64,000 bases of DNA from Palleronia pelagia (GCF_900110115.1 NZ_FOCM01000003.1:62001-126000); one strand, 5' to 3'. Positions 8,894 through 16,711 are shown, counted from the first letter of the stretch. Program-made: numbers and translations. Notes: generated from the letters alone by a model not told the origin.

Positions 8894-9070
8894 TCACATC
8901 TGTTTGGCCGTCGTTTCGTCGCCATCCGCGGCCAGGCTGGATGCGCGCTCTTCGCCGCGGCGGCGCTTGCGCAGGTGGTGATCGGTCCGCTCCTTGCTGA
9001 CGATTCCGAAGATCGTCACGGCCCCGAGGGTCAGGAGCGCGAGAAGCACGAGAAGGTAGGTCAGGTCCAT
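8894..9070 (-). CDS. Small single-span membrane protein, 58 aa
   Basis: ATG at 9070 follows AAAGGA at a good distance. The product begins MDLTYLLVLLALLTLGAVTIFG, one transmembrane helix, followed by a strongly basic stretch (HHLRKRRRGEERA) and a polar tail. The N-out/C-in orientation would follow from the positive-inside rule. I do not recognise the family. A GGAAC motif shared with the divergent PRC-barrel-like gene lies in the 114-nt upstream gap. Confidence 0.65.
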   Translation of the reverse strand: MDLTYLLVLLALLTLGAVTIFGIVSKERTDHHLRKRRRGEERASSLAADGDETTAKQM

Positions 9071-9126
9071 AACTGGTCCTTTCAGGTTGCTGGTCGTTGG
9101 CTGCCCAATCCACGACAGCGCCCGCC

Positions 9127-9156
9127 GTTCCGGAACCGCGACGGTCTGTGCGGGTT
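9127..9156 (+). promoter_or_regulatory. Back-to-back GGAAC motifs, probable EcfG promoter(s)
   Basis: The 10-nt palindrome GTTCCGGAAC at 9127-9136 contains a GGAAC -35 motif for each strand. On the plus strand GGAAC (9132-9136) is followed after 17 nt by GTT (9154-9156), close to the EcfG consensus, with the PRC-barrel-like ATG 28 nt further on. On the minus strand GGAAC (9131-9127) is followed after 16 nt by GATT, a poor -10. The plus-strand promoter is plausible; the minus one is doubtful. Confidence 0.5.
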
Positions 9157-9184
9157 TGCCACAGGCAGGCACAAAGGAAATATT

Positions 9185-9784
9185 ATGACCATCACCGCAC
9201 GCACTCTGATGGCCGCCAAGGCCAAGACCGAGGATGGGGATTTCCCGGTGCGCGAGCTGTTCTTCTCCTCGCGTGACTGGACCTTGCGCCACGTGCTGGT
9301 CGATCTCGGCGGATGGCTGAGCCGGGAAGAGGTGCTTGTCACCATCCGGCGGTTCGAGAGGCCAGACGACGCCGGCTGGCCCCTTGCCATGTCACGGGCC
9401 GAGCTCGACGACGCCCCCATGCTCGACCCGGCGTCCGAGCCTGCGCCCGACCTGCCGCCCGTGGTGATCGGGCCGTTCGGGAACACCTTCTCGCCCCTTC
9501 TCGCGGCAACGGTCGGCATGGAGGAGTCCATGCCTGAGACGTCCGGAGACGATGCCCCCTCGGACGTCATGCGCGATGGCAGCGGCCGCGTGTTCCGGTT
9601 GGAACGGATGTCCGAGTGGATCGGGCGCGAGACGTTCGGCCCCGAGGGCCCGCTGGGCGAGATCACCGACTTTCGCATGACAGATGATTTTCGCATGACC
9701 GACGCCCTGCTGAAGGGCGACGGCATCGTGTCCCTGTCGCGGTTCCGGCGGCTGGCCGACCAGGGCCACGCCGTTTTCGGCTAG
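9185..9784 (+). CDS. PRC-barrel-like domain protein
   Basis: A 199-aa protein with two PRC-barrel-like halves: residues about 12-60 (REVLV... preceded by DGDFPVRELFFSSRDWTLRH and VLVDLGGWLS) and about 140-190 (VFRLERMSEWIGRETFGPEG, PLGEITDFRM). Start is ATG at 9185 after AAAGGA. No signal peptide is seen. A perfect in-frame repeat of the hexapeptide DFRMTD sits in the second half (separate entry). Such proteins are often stress-linked in alphaproteobacteria, in line with the GGAAC promoter upstream. The domain call rests on the overall pattern, not on a strict motif. Confidence 0.65.
   Translation: MTITARTLMAAKAKTEDGDFPVRELFFSSRDWTLRHVLVDLGGWLSREEVLVTIRRFERPDDAGWPLAMSRAELDDAPMLDPASEPAPDLPPVVIGPFGNTFSPLLAATVGMEESMPETSGDDAPSDVMRDGSGRVFRLERMSEWIGRETFGPEGPLGEITDFRMTDDFRMTDALLKGDGIVSLSRFRRLADQGHAVFG
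9668..9703 (+). repeat. Tandem 18-bp repeat encoding DFRMTD twice
   Basis: Bases 9668-9685 and 9686-9703 are adjacent, in-frame copies that each encode DFRMTD. They differ at three bases, all at synonymous third positions (GAC/GAT, ACA/ACC, GAT/GAC). The protein repeat is therefore exact while the DNA has diverged. Confidence 0.9.
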
Positions 9785-10497
9785 ACCGGGGCCGCGTCCC
9801 GGACCGCGCTGATCTGGTCGCGCGCCTCGTAGCGGGCGGCCGCCGCGTTGACCAACGCCCGGAAGATCGCCCGCTGGCGGTGGGCGTAGAACAGGTGCTC
9901 GGGGTGCCACTGCACGCCCAGCGCGAAGGGCGGTTCGACCCGCTCCACCGCCTGGATCATGCCGCCTTCGTCGTGCGCGGCGACCTGCAAACCGTCCCCG
10001 AGGACCGACACCGCCTGGCTGTGCAGCGCGTTCACCCGCATGGGCGCCGTGCCCGAATGGCGTGACAGAAGCGTGTCGGGCCGAACGTCGATGTGCTTCT
10101 TCGGCAGGATGGTCCAGTGCCGTTCGCTGGCCGTGTAAGTGCCGTAGGCGTCTTGATCGAGCAGCCCGCCCAGCGCGACGTTGATCATCTGCGCACCACG
10201 GCAGATGCCCAGGACGGGCTTGCCGGCCGCCATGGCCTCGCCCACCAGGCGCTGCTCCAGCGCGTCCCGCTCGGGGTCGAGCCGGGCGGACGAGATGATC
10301 TTTCCGCCGAACAGGTCGGGCGAGATGTCGTCACCGCCGCCGATGATGACGCCATCCACCGCGTCGATGTCGTCGGGCCGGTTGACCCCCCAACGCACCG
10401 CACGCCCGCCCGCCAGCCAGACGTTCAGCGCCACCAGCGGGAAGATCCGCCAGCCCGAGCGTTGCGAGGTGGTGACGCCGATCAGGGGTTTCCTCAT
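9781..10497 (-). CDS. Class-I glutamine amidotransferase / gamma-glutamyl hydrolase (PuuD-like)
   Basis: This 238-aa protein has the complete class-I amidotransferase triad: nucleophile Cys99 in GICRGAQMINVALGG and His198/Glu200 in QWHPE. DGVIIGGGDDISPDLF is typical of the peptidase C26/PuuD branch, which hydrolyses gamma-glutamyl amides. Its ATG overlaps the amidoligase stop by four bases (ATGA), so the two are coupled. In such pairs the amidoligase forms an amide bond and the C26 enzyme is thought to release or trim gamma-glutamyl products; this is inference from family pairings. Its 3' end overlaps the PRC-barrel-like gene by 4 nt. Confidence 0.88.
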   Translation of the reverse strand: MRKPLIGVTTSQRSGWRIFPLVALNVWLAGGRAVRWGVNRPDDIDAVDGVIIGGGDDISPDLFGGKIISSARLDPERDALEQRLVGEAMAAGKPVLGICRGAQMINVALGGLLDQDAYGTYTASERHWTILPKKHIDVRPDTLLSRHSGTAPMRVNALHSQAVSVLGDGLQVAAHDEGGMIQAVERVEPPFALGVQWHPEHLFYAHRQRAIFRALVNAAAARYEARDQISAVRDAAPV

Positions 10498-11465
10498 GGG
10501 TGCATCCCGGCGTCGTTCAGGATCTCGGCCGCGCGGTCCCGCCAGCCCCCCGGCAGGTGCAGCACGCCGGAACGGTGGTCCCGCCACGCGGCGCACAGCC
10601 GGTCGAGCAGGTCCGCGTCCGCGCCGATCCGCTCGATGGCGCACCAGCGGTTCCATTCCAGCGTGACCGACCAGGCGGGATCGTCGATCCGGCAATCGGG
10701 CAGTCGATAATGCCAGGCCGGCCGGGCGGACTTGTGGTCCATCTGCGGAACGGCGGCGACGACGCGGTCGGGCGCGTGCTGCTTCAGGATCGGCAGCAGG
10801 TCCAGCGCGTGGTTCCGGCTGGCCGCGTGTTCCAGGTAGGCGTCGGTCAGGGCGTCCATGTCCCAGTCATCGGCCTCGGGCGCGCAGATCGCATCTGTCA
10901 GCGCCGCTGGCATGGGGTCGACGAAGGGCAGGATGCGACGGGCCGGATCGATATCCATGCTGTCGCGCAGGCATTCCTCGACCAGGCAGAAGGCGCGCAG
11001 GGTCGGCAGGATCGCCGGGACCGACATCGCGGGCAGCGCCACGTTCAGATGCACCCCGAAGCCCAACGCGAACCCGTCCTGCGTGCCCAGCGCGCCGGCG
11101 GCGACCAGGGACTCGTTCACCGCCTCGATACGGGCCAGCTCACGCGGTAGCACCGGCTCGGTCACGTATTCCACCGGGATGACCGCGCGGCCCAGGTCGA
11201 GGCCCATCTGCGCGATCTTCGACGAGGCGTGATCGCGCAGCTTGGTGTCGAGCAGGATTTCCACCGTGCCCAGGTCCGATCCCTCGACGGTCCATTCGTA
11301 GTCGCCGGTCTGCCGCTCGGTCCCGCCAAGGCCATTGGCCAGGATATGGGTGACGGCCCGCTCGTCCAGGCCCCCGAGTTCGACCTCGACGCCGACGCGG
11401 CGTGGCGCGCCGTCGTCGGTCTCCGGGCGCGGCAGGTCCTGGGCTTCGGGATGATTCTCGGTCAT
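10494..11465 (-). CDS. Putative amidoligase (COOH-NH2 ligase, GCS/GS-like fold)
   Basis: This 323-aa protein matches the putative amidoligase family, distant relatives of glutamine synthetase and gamma-glutamylcysteine synthetase that use ATP to join a carboxylate and an amine. Visible motifs are VGVEVELGGL (residues about 20-29, acidic metal ligands), EYVTEPVL, GFGVHLNVAL, and TLEWNRWCAIER near the end. No substrate can be read from sequence. ATG at 11465 with GGCAGG ahead; the 38-nt gap to phospholipase D holds a 6-bp hairpin (11478-11495) without a T-run. The 3' end overlaps the glutamine amidotransferase gene. Confidence 0.8.
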   Translation of the reverse strand: MTENHPEAQDLPRPETDDGAPRRVGVEVELGGLDERAVTHILANGLGGTERQTGDYEWTVEGSDLGTVEILLDTKLRDHASSKIAQMGLDLGRAVIPVEYVTEPVLPRELARIEAVNESLVAAGALGTQDGFALGFGVHLNVALPAMSVPAILPTLRAFCLVEECLRDSMDIDPARRILPFVDPMPAALTDAICAPEADDWDMDALTDAYLEHAASRNHALDLLPILKQHAPDRVVAAVPQMDHKSARPAWHYRLPDCRIDDPAWSVTLEWNRWCAIERIGADADLLDRLCAAWRDHRSGVLHLPGGWRDRAAEILNDAGMHP

Positions 11466-11503
11466 GGCCTGCCAATCCCGGGCGGCAACGCCCGGTTCCC
11501 CGC

Positions 11504-13048
11504 TCAGACGATTTCGCCCGGAACGCCAGGCAGGGGCATGCCGAACTTGCGGGCCGGACGCACGTCGTAGGGCAGAAGAAAGCTTTCGCGGTTCTCGGGC
11601 TGGCGGAACCGGTCTTCCTCGGCCCAGCCGCGGACCTGTTCGATGGCCGAACGCTGCGGATCGAAGGCCCGCTGCCCGGCCCAGTGGGTCAGGGCGCGAG
11701 ACAGAACGTTGCGCGCGAAATCGCCATCCTTGGTCAGGACGCCGGCCTCGGTGTCCCAGTGCAGCGACCGACCGTTCAGGTTCGCCGACGAGACCAGCGT
11801 GCTGCGATCGTCGAAGACACACAGCTTGGCATGGACGTAGATCAGCGGGGCGCCGTCGATCACGTCGCGACCCGGCGGGGGACCGGGCAGTTCGCTGCGC
11901 GGCTGGGCGGGCGAGGCGAAATAGGCCCGGTCGCCGAAGGCCTTGGACACCTGTCTCACGCAGCGCGCCTGGAGATACTCGCCGAAGCGCGCATCGACCT
12001 TGGTGCGCCGGTGAAAGGCGACATCCTCGGGCGCGGCCGGCAAGACCATGAGCAGTTTGAGATCCGGATGCTGCCCCGCAAGGTCGGACAGGTGCCGGGC
12101 CAGCGCGCGGTCGCGGAAGAACTGCGTCTCGAAATAAATCAGATCCCGCGAGGCGGCGGCTTCCTCGAAGATCGTGTCGTTGATCTCGGTCAGCAGCTGG
12201 CTGGGCCCGAACGCCGTCAGCGGCCGGTGACGCCGCTTGGACAAGGTCCGCACGAAGCCGCCCTCCCCCGGCGTCGGATCGGCGTCGCCGCGCGTCACGT
12301 CGGCCATCGCTTCCAGATGCGCCTCGGCGGCCGCGGCGGCAGGCCCTTCGACGATCATTTGCACGTCGTGCCAGGTCTGTTCGCCCGGGCCGCGGTGCTG
12401 CCGCGTGTCGTAGCGGCGCCCGTTCAGGTCCAGCCCGCCGATATAAAGGACGCGCCCGTCCATGACCGCCAGCTTCTGGTGATGCGACACCGGGTGCAGC
12501 GGGAACGGCCCGCCGCTGTGTTGTTCGACCAGGTGCTTGGCGCCCACCCGCAGCCAACGATGCGCCCGCCGCAGGTGGCGGAAGCGGGTCAGGCGCGCGG
12601 GCGCTTCCAGCCCGTTCAGCGTCTCGCGCAGTTCGGCCAGTTCGCGCGCGACACGCGGCCAGAGCGCAAAGCCGGTCAGCCATCCCACGCGCGCGGGATG
12701 CATGGCCGCGCGCGCCCGCAGCGGCGCGGCGTCGGGGCCGGCAAGCTCGGATATCGACGCCATCTGGCGCATGGAAGACCAGCAAACCGCGTGCATCTCG
12801 GGCGAGACGATCGGGTCGAAATCCGAAAGCGTCAGGTCGATGCGCACGCCGCGCCGAAGGGTGTGGATCAGCAGGTCGAACCAGTCCTCCCCGATCTCGC
12901 GCGCGTTTTCGGAACGCAGCTTGGTCTGCGCGTCGAACACGCGGAAGCCCATGACGATCCGGTCCTGCGCGGCCAGCACGGCCTCTTCGAAGGCGGGAAA
13001 GGCTTCCTCTGCCGTCAGCAGCAGCCGGGGGGCGGCCGTGTCTGTCAT
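11504..13048 (-). CDS. Phospholipase D family protein, two HKD motifs
   Basis: A 514-aa protein with both catalytic HxKx4D motifs: HHQKLAVMDGRVLYIGG (about residues 189-205) and VHAKLCVFDDRSTLVSSANL near residue 400. Both have the downstream Gly/Ser-Asn pattern of active PLDs. No signal peptide or membrane anchor is evident, so it would act in the cytoplasm or at the inner leaflet. It could be a phospholipase or transphosphatidylase; nuclease activity is less likely given two motifs in one long chain. Its ATG overlaps the histidine kinase stop (ATGA), tying it to the stress operon. Confidence 0.88.
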   Translation of the reverse strand: MTDTAAPRLLLTAEEAFPAFEEAVLAAQDRIVMGFRVFDAQTKLRSENAREIGEDWFDLLIHTLRRGVRIDLTLSDFDPIVSPEMHAVCWSSMRQMASISELAGPDAAPLRARAAMHPARVGWLTGFALWPRVARELAELRETLNGLEAPARLTRFRHLRRAHRWLRVGAKHLVEQHSGGPFPLHPVSHHQKLAVMDGRVLYIGGLDLNGRRYDTRQHRGPGEQTWHDVQMIVEGPAAAAAEAHLEAMADVTRGDADPTPGEGGFVRTLSKRRHRPLTAFGPSQLLTEINDTIFEEAAASRDLIYFETQFFRDRALARHLSDLAGQHPDLKLLMVLPAAPEDVAFHRRTKVDARFGEYLQARCVRQVSKAFGDRAYFASPAQPRSELPGPPPGRDVIDGAPLIYVHAKLCVFDDRSTLVSSANLNGRSLHWDTEAGVLTKDGDFARNVLSRALTHWAGQRAFDPQRSAIEQVRGWAEEDRFRQPENRESFLLPYDVRPARKFGMPLPGVPGEIV

Positions 13049-14766
13049 AGCTCGTCCGTGAATTCGCTGGTGTCGAAGACAAGGGTGACGGTATGGCGTC
13101 CTTCCGACTCGCGCACCGTCATCCTGCCGTCCAGCTGCATGACGAACGCCTGCATGAGCTGCGACCCCAGGCCCGAGGCCCCAAGCCCCGCATCGCCGGC
13201 GAATCTCGGCCCCAGCGAATTTTCGCAGCAGAGCGTCACCGTGCCTTCGGACTCGGTCAGCCCCAGCTTGATCCAGGGCCGTTCATCCTTTTGCGATCCC
13301 ACGTATTTGAACGCGTTGGTCAGCGTTTCCGTGACCAGCAATGACAGCGGCACCGCCTGGTCCGGATAGAGCGCCACGGACTGGATGTCGGTCTGCAGGT
13401 CGATCGCCCCGTCGCTGACATCCGCGTTGGCGGTGATCTGGTCCACGAGATCGGCGATCAGTTGTGCGCTGTCCACCCGGCTGAGCACGTTGGCGCGATA
13501 GAGGTTCCGGTGGATCGTCGCCAGGCCCAGCACGCGGTCCTGCAGGCGGCGGATCAGGCTGCGCGTCTCCTCGGACGTGGTCTTGCGCAACTGCATGTTC
13601 ATCATCGACGAGATCAGTTGCAGGTTGTTCTTCACGCGGTGGTGGACCTCTTTCAGCAGCACGTCCTTCTCGTGCAGGCTGTTCTCGAGATCGGCCTCAT
13701 CGCGCAGGATGCGTTCGGTCAACTGCTCGAACGCCTCGACCACCTCGCGCAGTTCGCTGGGCAGGTCGCCGCCGTCGCGGAACGGCAGGACGCGGCGCGT
13801 CGTGGTGAAGGCGCGGATGCGCAGCCGCAGCTGGCGGATGTGGCGCACCACCAGCCGGTGCACGGCGAAATAGGCCACCCCGATGCTGACCAGCCACATG
13901 AGCAGCGGGAACAGGATCGCGCTGGCCGCTGTCAGCCCCCCCGTCGAAACGGCCGAGGACCGCCAGATCGACATCGCGAAGATCTCGCCGGGGATAATTG
14001 GGACGGTGGTGTAGATGTAGGACCTGCCGTCCGGCCCCTCCTCGACGATCTGTCGGGCGCCACCGAAGATCGCGCCTCGGAAACGGTCGAAATCGGGCAA
14101 CAGGGGCAGAATGTCGGTCATGCTTGCAGCGCTGGCGAGGCTCAGGACCTCGCCCGTCCGCGTCATGGTGAGGGTGGCCAGGGGCGACTCGATCCCGGCC
14201 TCTTCGCTTCCGATATTCAGCGGTGCCTGCGGGATCGAGACGCCGAAGAACCCGATCGATCGCCCATCGATACGAACGGGCTCGACGACCGAGACGACGG
14301 GCATGCCCGAGACTGCGCCCTGGGACGAAGCGAAGAAGCCGGCATCTTCCGAGATCCAACGACGGTAGACCGGGTTGTCGGACAGGTCCGTGCCGATACC
14401 GGAGGACGCGCACCGCACCAGGCCATCGTTGTCCACGTAGCCCGCGAACGACACGGACGGGAACCGCCTGGTGAACCGCACCATGTTGGCCGAGCACGCG
14501 TCCTGGTCCTCGAGCGACGTCGCGACGATCTCGGCAGCGATGCGGGCCGCGCCGCGCATCTGCACCAGAGCTTCGCGCTGGTCGGTCACCGCGTTGACCG
14601 TGTGCCCGATCAACGCCGCGCGCGCGACCTCGTCGGCATTGTCGATCACGCGGTAGGTCTGCACCATGGCGATGAGGCCAATGGGCAAAAGGGCGAGGCC
14701 CAGAAGGGCCACGAGCCGGACATCAAGACGGTCCAGACCGTCAATTCCCCGCCCGCCAGGTAGCAT
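13045..14766 (-). CDS. HisKA_2-type sensor histidine kinase of the general stress response (PhyK-like)
   Basis: The 573-aa protein has two membrane helices (about 17-37 and 283-303) bracketing a 245-residue periplasmic Cache/CHASE-like sensor, then a HAMP-like linker and the kinase. The phospho-His lies in LLKEVHHRVKNNLQLISSMM (His376 probable), typical of HWE/HisKA_2 kinases that feed PhyR. The ATPase part shows LLVTETLTNAFKYV and GLGASGLGSQLM. It starts 3 nt after the ecfG stop and ends overlapping phospholipase D. Family knowledge and position make PhyR the likely partner; the signal is unknown. Confidence 0.88.
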   Translation of the reverse strand: MLPGGRGIDGLDRLDVRLVALLGLALLPIGLIAMVQTYRVIDNADEVARAALIGHTVNAVTDQREALVQMRGAARIAAEIVATSLEDQDACSANMVRFTRRFPSVSFAGYVDNDGLVRCASSGIGTDLSDNPVYRRWISEDAGFFASSQGAVSGMPVVSVVEPVRIDGRSIGFFGVSIPQAPLNIGSEEAGIESPLATLTMTRTGEVLSLASAASMTDILPLLPDFDRFRGAIFGGARQIVEEGPDGRSYIYTTVPIIPGEIFAMSIWRSSAVSTGGLTAASAILFPLLMWLVSIGVAYFAVHRLVVRHIRQLRLRIRAFTTTRRVLPFRDGGDLPSELREVVEAFEQLTERILRDEADLENSLHEKDVLLKEVHHRVKNNLQLISSMMNMQLRKTTSEETRSLIRRLQDRVLGLATIHRNLYRANVLSRVDSAQLIADLVDQITANADVSDGAIDLQTDIQSVALYPDQAVPLSLLVTETLTNAFKYVGSQKDERPWIKLGLTESEGTVTLCCENSLGPRFAGDAGLGASGLGSQLMQAFVMQLDGRMTVRESEGRHTVTLVFDTSEFTDEL

Positions 14767-14769
14767 GAC

Positions 14770-15330
14770 TTAGCCCTGCCGCGTATGCGATGTGGTGATG
14801 ACGGAATCGTTGGTTGAATCCTGGATCACCGGATCTTCGTCCGGGTCCAGCTCCATCAGTTCGGCAAGCCGGCGGCGGCCGCGATTGGCGCGGCTCTTGA
14901 TCGTGCCGACGGCGACGCCGCACATCTCGGCGGCCTCTTCGTAGGCAAACCCGGACGCGCCCACCAGCATCAGCGCCTCGCGCTGTTCGTCGGGCAGTTT
15001 TTCGAACGCCTTGCGGAAATCGTTCATGGCGAGACGCCCGTCATGGTGCGGCTTCTCGGACATGCCCGCGGCCATCACGCCGTCGACATCCGCGACCTCG
15101 CGTTTGGCCTTGCGGCGGATCGAGTAGAAGGCGTTACGCTGAATCGTGAACAACCACGCCCGCAGGTTCGTGCCGGGCTGGAACTTGTCCATGTTCTTCC
15201 ACGCCTTCTCGATGGTGTCCTGCACCAGGTCGTCGGCGGCGGCGGAATTTCGGGTAAGGGACATCGCGAAGGCACGCAGGGCACCAAGGTGTTCGATCAG
15301 CTCGTCCCGGGGGTCTTGGATATCATTCAT
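14770..15330 (-). CDS. ecfG: General stress response sigma factor EcfG
   Basis: This 186-aa ECF sigma factor has region 2 (DDLVQDTIEKAWKNMDKF, RAWLFTIQRNAFYS) and region 4 (KLPDEQREALMLVGASGFAY, VAVGTIKSRANRGRRRLAEL). It groups with EcfG by context: nepR directly upstream and overlapping by 8 nt, phyR divergent, and an HWE kinase downstream. The start is ATG at 15330; longer frames run into nepR. It would direct RNA polymerase to GGAAC-N16/17-CGTT promoters, of which several are seen in this window. Confidence 0.93.
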   Translation of the reverse strand: MNDIQDPRDELIEHLGALRAFAMSLTRNSAAADDLVQDTIEKAWKNMDKFQPGTNLRAWLFTIQRNAFYSIRRKAKREVADVDGVMAAGMSEKPHHDGRLAMNDFRKAFEKLPDEQREALMLVGASGFAYEEAAEMCGVAVGTIKSRANRGRRRLAELMELDPDEDPVIQDSTNDSVITTSHTRQG

Positions 15331-15493
15331 CCGGTTCGACCTGCCCACCGGAACCGGCTTCCTGTTCCTTGAGCTGCTGAAGCAGTCGCTTGAATCGATC
15401 AGGCACATCTTCGCCGGCATCCTGGCGATACACACGCCTGAGGTTCTCATCGATCTGGCGCATGACTCTATCGGGCTTCTTTTCTGACGACAT
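15323..15493 (-). CDS. nepR: Anti-sigma factor NepR
   Basis: A 56-aa frame starting with ATG at 15493 reads MSSEKKPDRVMRQIDENLRR, then VYRQDAGEDVPDRFKRLLQQ and a short tail. The IDENLRRVY and VPDRFKRLLQQL segments are the two conserved NepR helices that hold EcfG and are captured by phosphorylated PhyR. It overlaps the ecfG start by 8 nt, the usual coupled arrangement. The Shine-Dalgarno is weak. It is too short to be kept by many gene finders. Confidence 0.93.
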   Translation of the reverse strand: MSSEKKPDRVMRQIDENLRRVYRQDAGEDVPDRFKRLLQQLKEQEAGSGGQVEPDE

Positions 15494-15537
15494 AAAGGGT
15501 TCGCTGTGCAGGACCTGACGGAATTTCTACTTGGCCC

Positions 15538-15568
15538 GGAACAAACGCCGCTTCCCGCGTGTTGTTCC
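15538..15568. promoter_or_regulatory. Overlapping divergent EcfG promoters (phyR and nepR-ecfG)
   Basis: Minus strand: GGAAC at 15568-15564, 16-nt spacer, CGTT at 15547-15544, an exact consensus; the predicted start lies about 40 nt before nepR. Plus strand: GGAAC at 15538-15542, 18-nt spacer, GTT at 15561-15563, about 28 nt before phyR. The two promoters are interleaved in 31 bp, each -10 lying next to the other's -35. This gives autoregulation of both arms of the stress module. Confidence 0.85.
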
Positions 15569-15590
15569 AGACAAAATCAGGGACACAGTA

Positions 15591-16415
15591 ATGACTACCA
15601 ACAACCCCACGCTGGACCTGTCCGATACCATCGCTCAGGACCTGCCTTACTTGCGTCGCTACGCGCGCGCTCTGACAGGGTCGCAAAGGACCGGGGACAA
15701 TTACGCCGCCGCTACCCTAGAGGCGATTCTGCAAGAGCCTTCTATCTTCCAACGCGATGCCGAGCCAAAGGTTGCACTTTTCAATGCATTCCATCGGATC
15801 TGGTCGACCGCGGGCGCGCCCACGGCGGACACAGAGGATCCGCGCACCCGCATGGAAAGCGCCGCGCTGGACCACATGGCCGGGCTGACGTCGAACACGC
15901 GCGAGGCGCTTTTGCTGTCCACCATCGAGGGGTTCAGTTTCGAGAACGTGGGCAAAATTATGGGCATCGACGCGTCGGAAGCCTCCGGCCTCGTCGATAT
16001 CGCAATCGCCGAGATGGAACGCTCGATGGCGGGCAAGGTCATGATCATCGAGGACGAGGCGATCATCGCCATGGATATCCATTCGATCGTTTCCGAAATG
16101 GGTCACCAGATCACTGGTATCGCCCGGACCCGGTCCTCGGCCGTGGACCTGGGCGCCAAGGACAAGCCGGACCTGATCCTGGCCGACATCCAGCTGGCCG
16201 ATAATTCCAGCGGCATCGATGCGGTAAACGATATCCTTGGCCAATTCGGGGATATCCCGGTGATCTTCATCACCGCCTTCCCCGAACGTCTGCTGACCGG
16301 CGACAAGCCCGAACCGGCCTTCATGATCGCCAAGCCCTATTCCGAGGAGCAGGTCCGCTCAGCCGTGAGCCAGGCCATGTTCTTCGCCAGCACCGAGTCG
16401 CTGAAGGGAACCTGA
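15591..16415 (+). CDS. phyR: General stress response regulator PhyR
   Basis: The 274-aa protein has an N-terminal sigma-factor-like domain (residues about 10-145; LTSNTREALLLSTIEGFSFE is the sigma-4 mimic) and a C-terminal receiver (about 148-265). Receiver residues are intact: acidic pocket in MIIEDEAI, phospho-Asp199 in DLILADIQL, Thr228 in FITAFPE and Lys248 in MIAKPYS. On phosphorylation the sigma-like domain binds NepR and frees EcfG. Start is ATG at 15591 after AGGGA. It is followed by a strong terminator. Confidence 0.96.
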   Translation: MTTNNPTLDLSDTIAQDLPYLRRYARALTGSQRTGDNYAAATLEAILQEPSIFQRDAEPKVALFNAFHRIWSTAGAPTADTEDPRTRMESAALDHMAGLTSNTREALLLSTIEGFSFENVGKIMGIDASEASGLVDIAIAEMERSMAGKVMIIEDEAIIAMDIHSIVSEMGHQITGIARTRSSAVDLGAKDKPDLILADIQLADNSSGIDAVNDILGQFGDIPVIFITAFPERLLTGDKPEPAFMIAKPYSEEQVRSAVSQAMFFASTESLKGT

Positions 16416-16448
16416 TACCGTCGCGGCCGGCCGCGAGCACTACCGCAC

Positions 16449-16480
16449 AAAAAAAGGGAAGGCCGAGGCCTTCCCTTTTT
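16449..16480. terminator. Bidirectional Rho-independent terminator
   Basis: The stem AAGGGAAGGCC (16454-16464) pairs with GGCCTTCCCTT (16467-16477), flanked by A-run and T-run. It can end phyR on the plus strand and the DUF1328 gene on the minus strand. Confidence 0.9.
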
Positions 16481-16502
16481 CTTTCGAGCAGCTTCTGCAG
16501 CC

Positions 16503-16667
16503 TTAGCGGTCGTTCGCCACCTTCATCGCGAACAGGATCAACGACGTCAGCAGGCACACGAAAAAAGCGATCTGCGCCAGGCCCGCTACCGCGCTTGCCA
16601 GGCCACCAAAGCCCAGCAATCCCGTGGCAAGTGCAGCCATGAAGAAGATCAGTGCAAGATAAAGCAT
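16503..16667 (-). CDS. DUF1328 small membrane protein (YtjA-like), 54 aa
   Basis: The frame from ATG at 16667 reads MLYLALIFFMAALATGLLGF, then GGLASAVAGLAQIAFFVCLL and ends KVANDR. Two hydrophobic helices separated by a Gly-rich turn are the DUF1328 pattern. A consensus EcfG promoter sits about 45 nt upstream, so it is probably a stress-induced membrane protein; the molecular role is unknown. It is too short for many gene finders. Confidence 0.88.
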   Translation of the reverse strand: MLYLALIFFMAALATGLLGFGGLASAVAGLAQIAFFVCLLTSLILFAMKVANDR

Positions 16668-16711
16668 TCAGGCGCTCCGAAGTGGCGTCTATCAGGTTAT
16701 GTCATTTGACA

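Noticed and set aside
10494-13082. Single 862-codon frame covering amidoligase and most of the PLD region
   Set aside because: Only its last 323 codons are real; the rest is out-of-frame shadow of the PLD gene.
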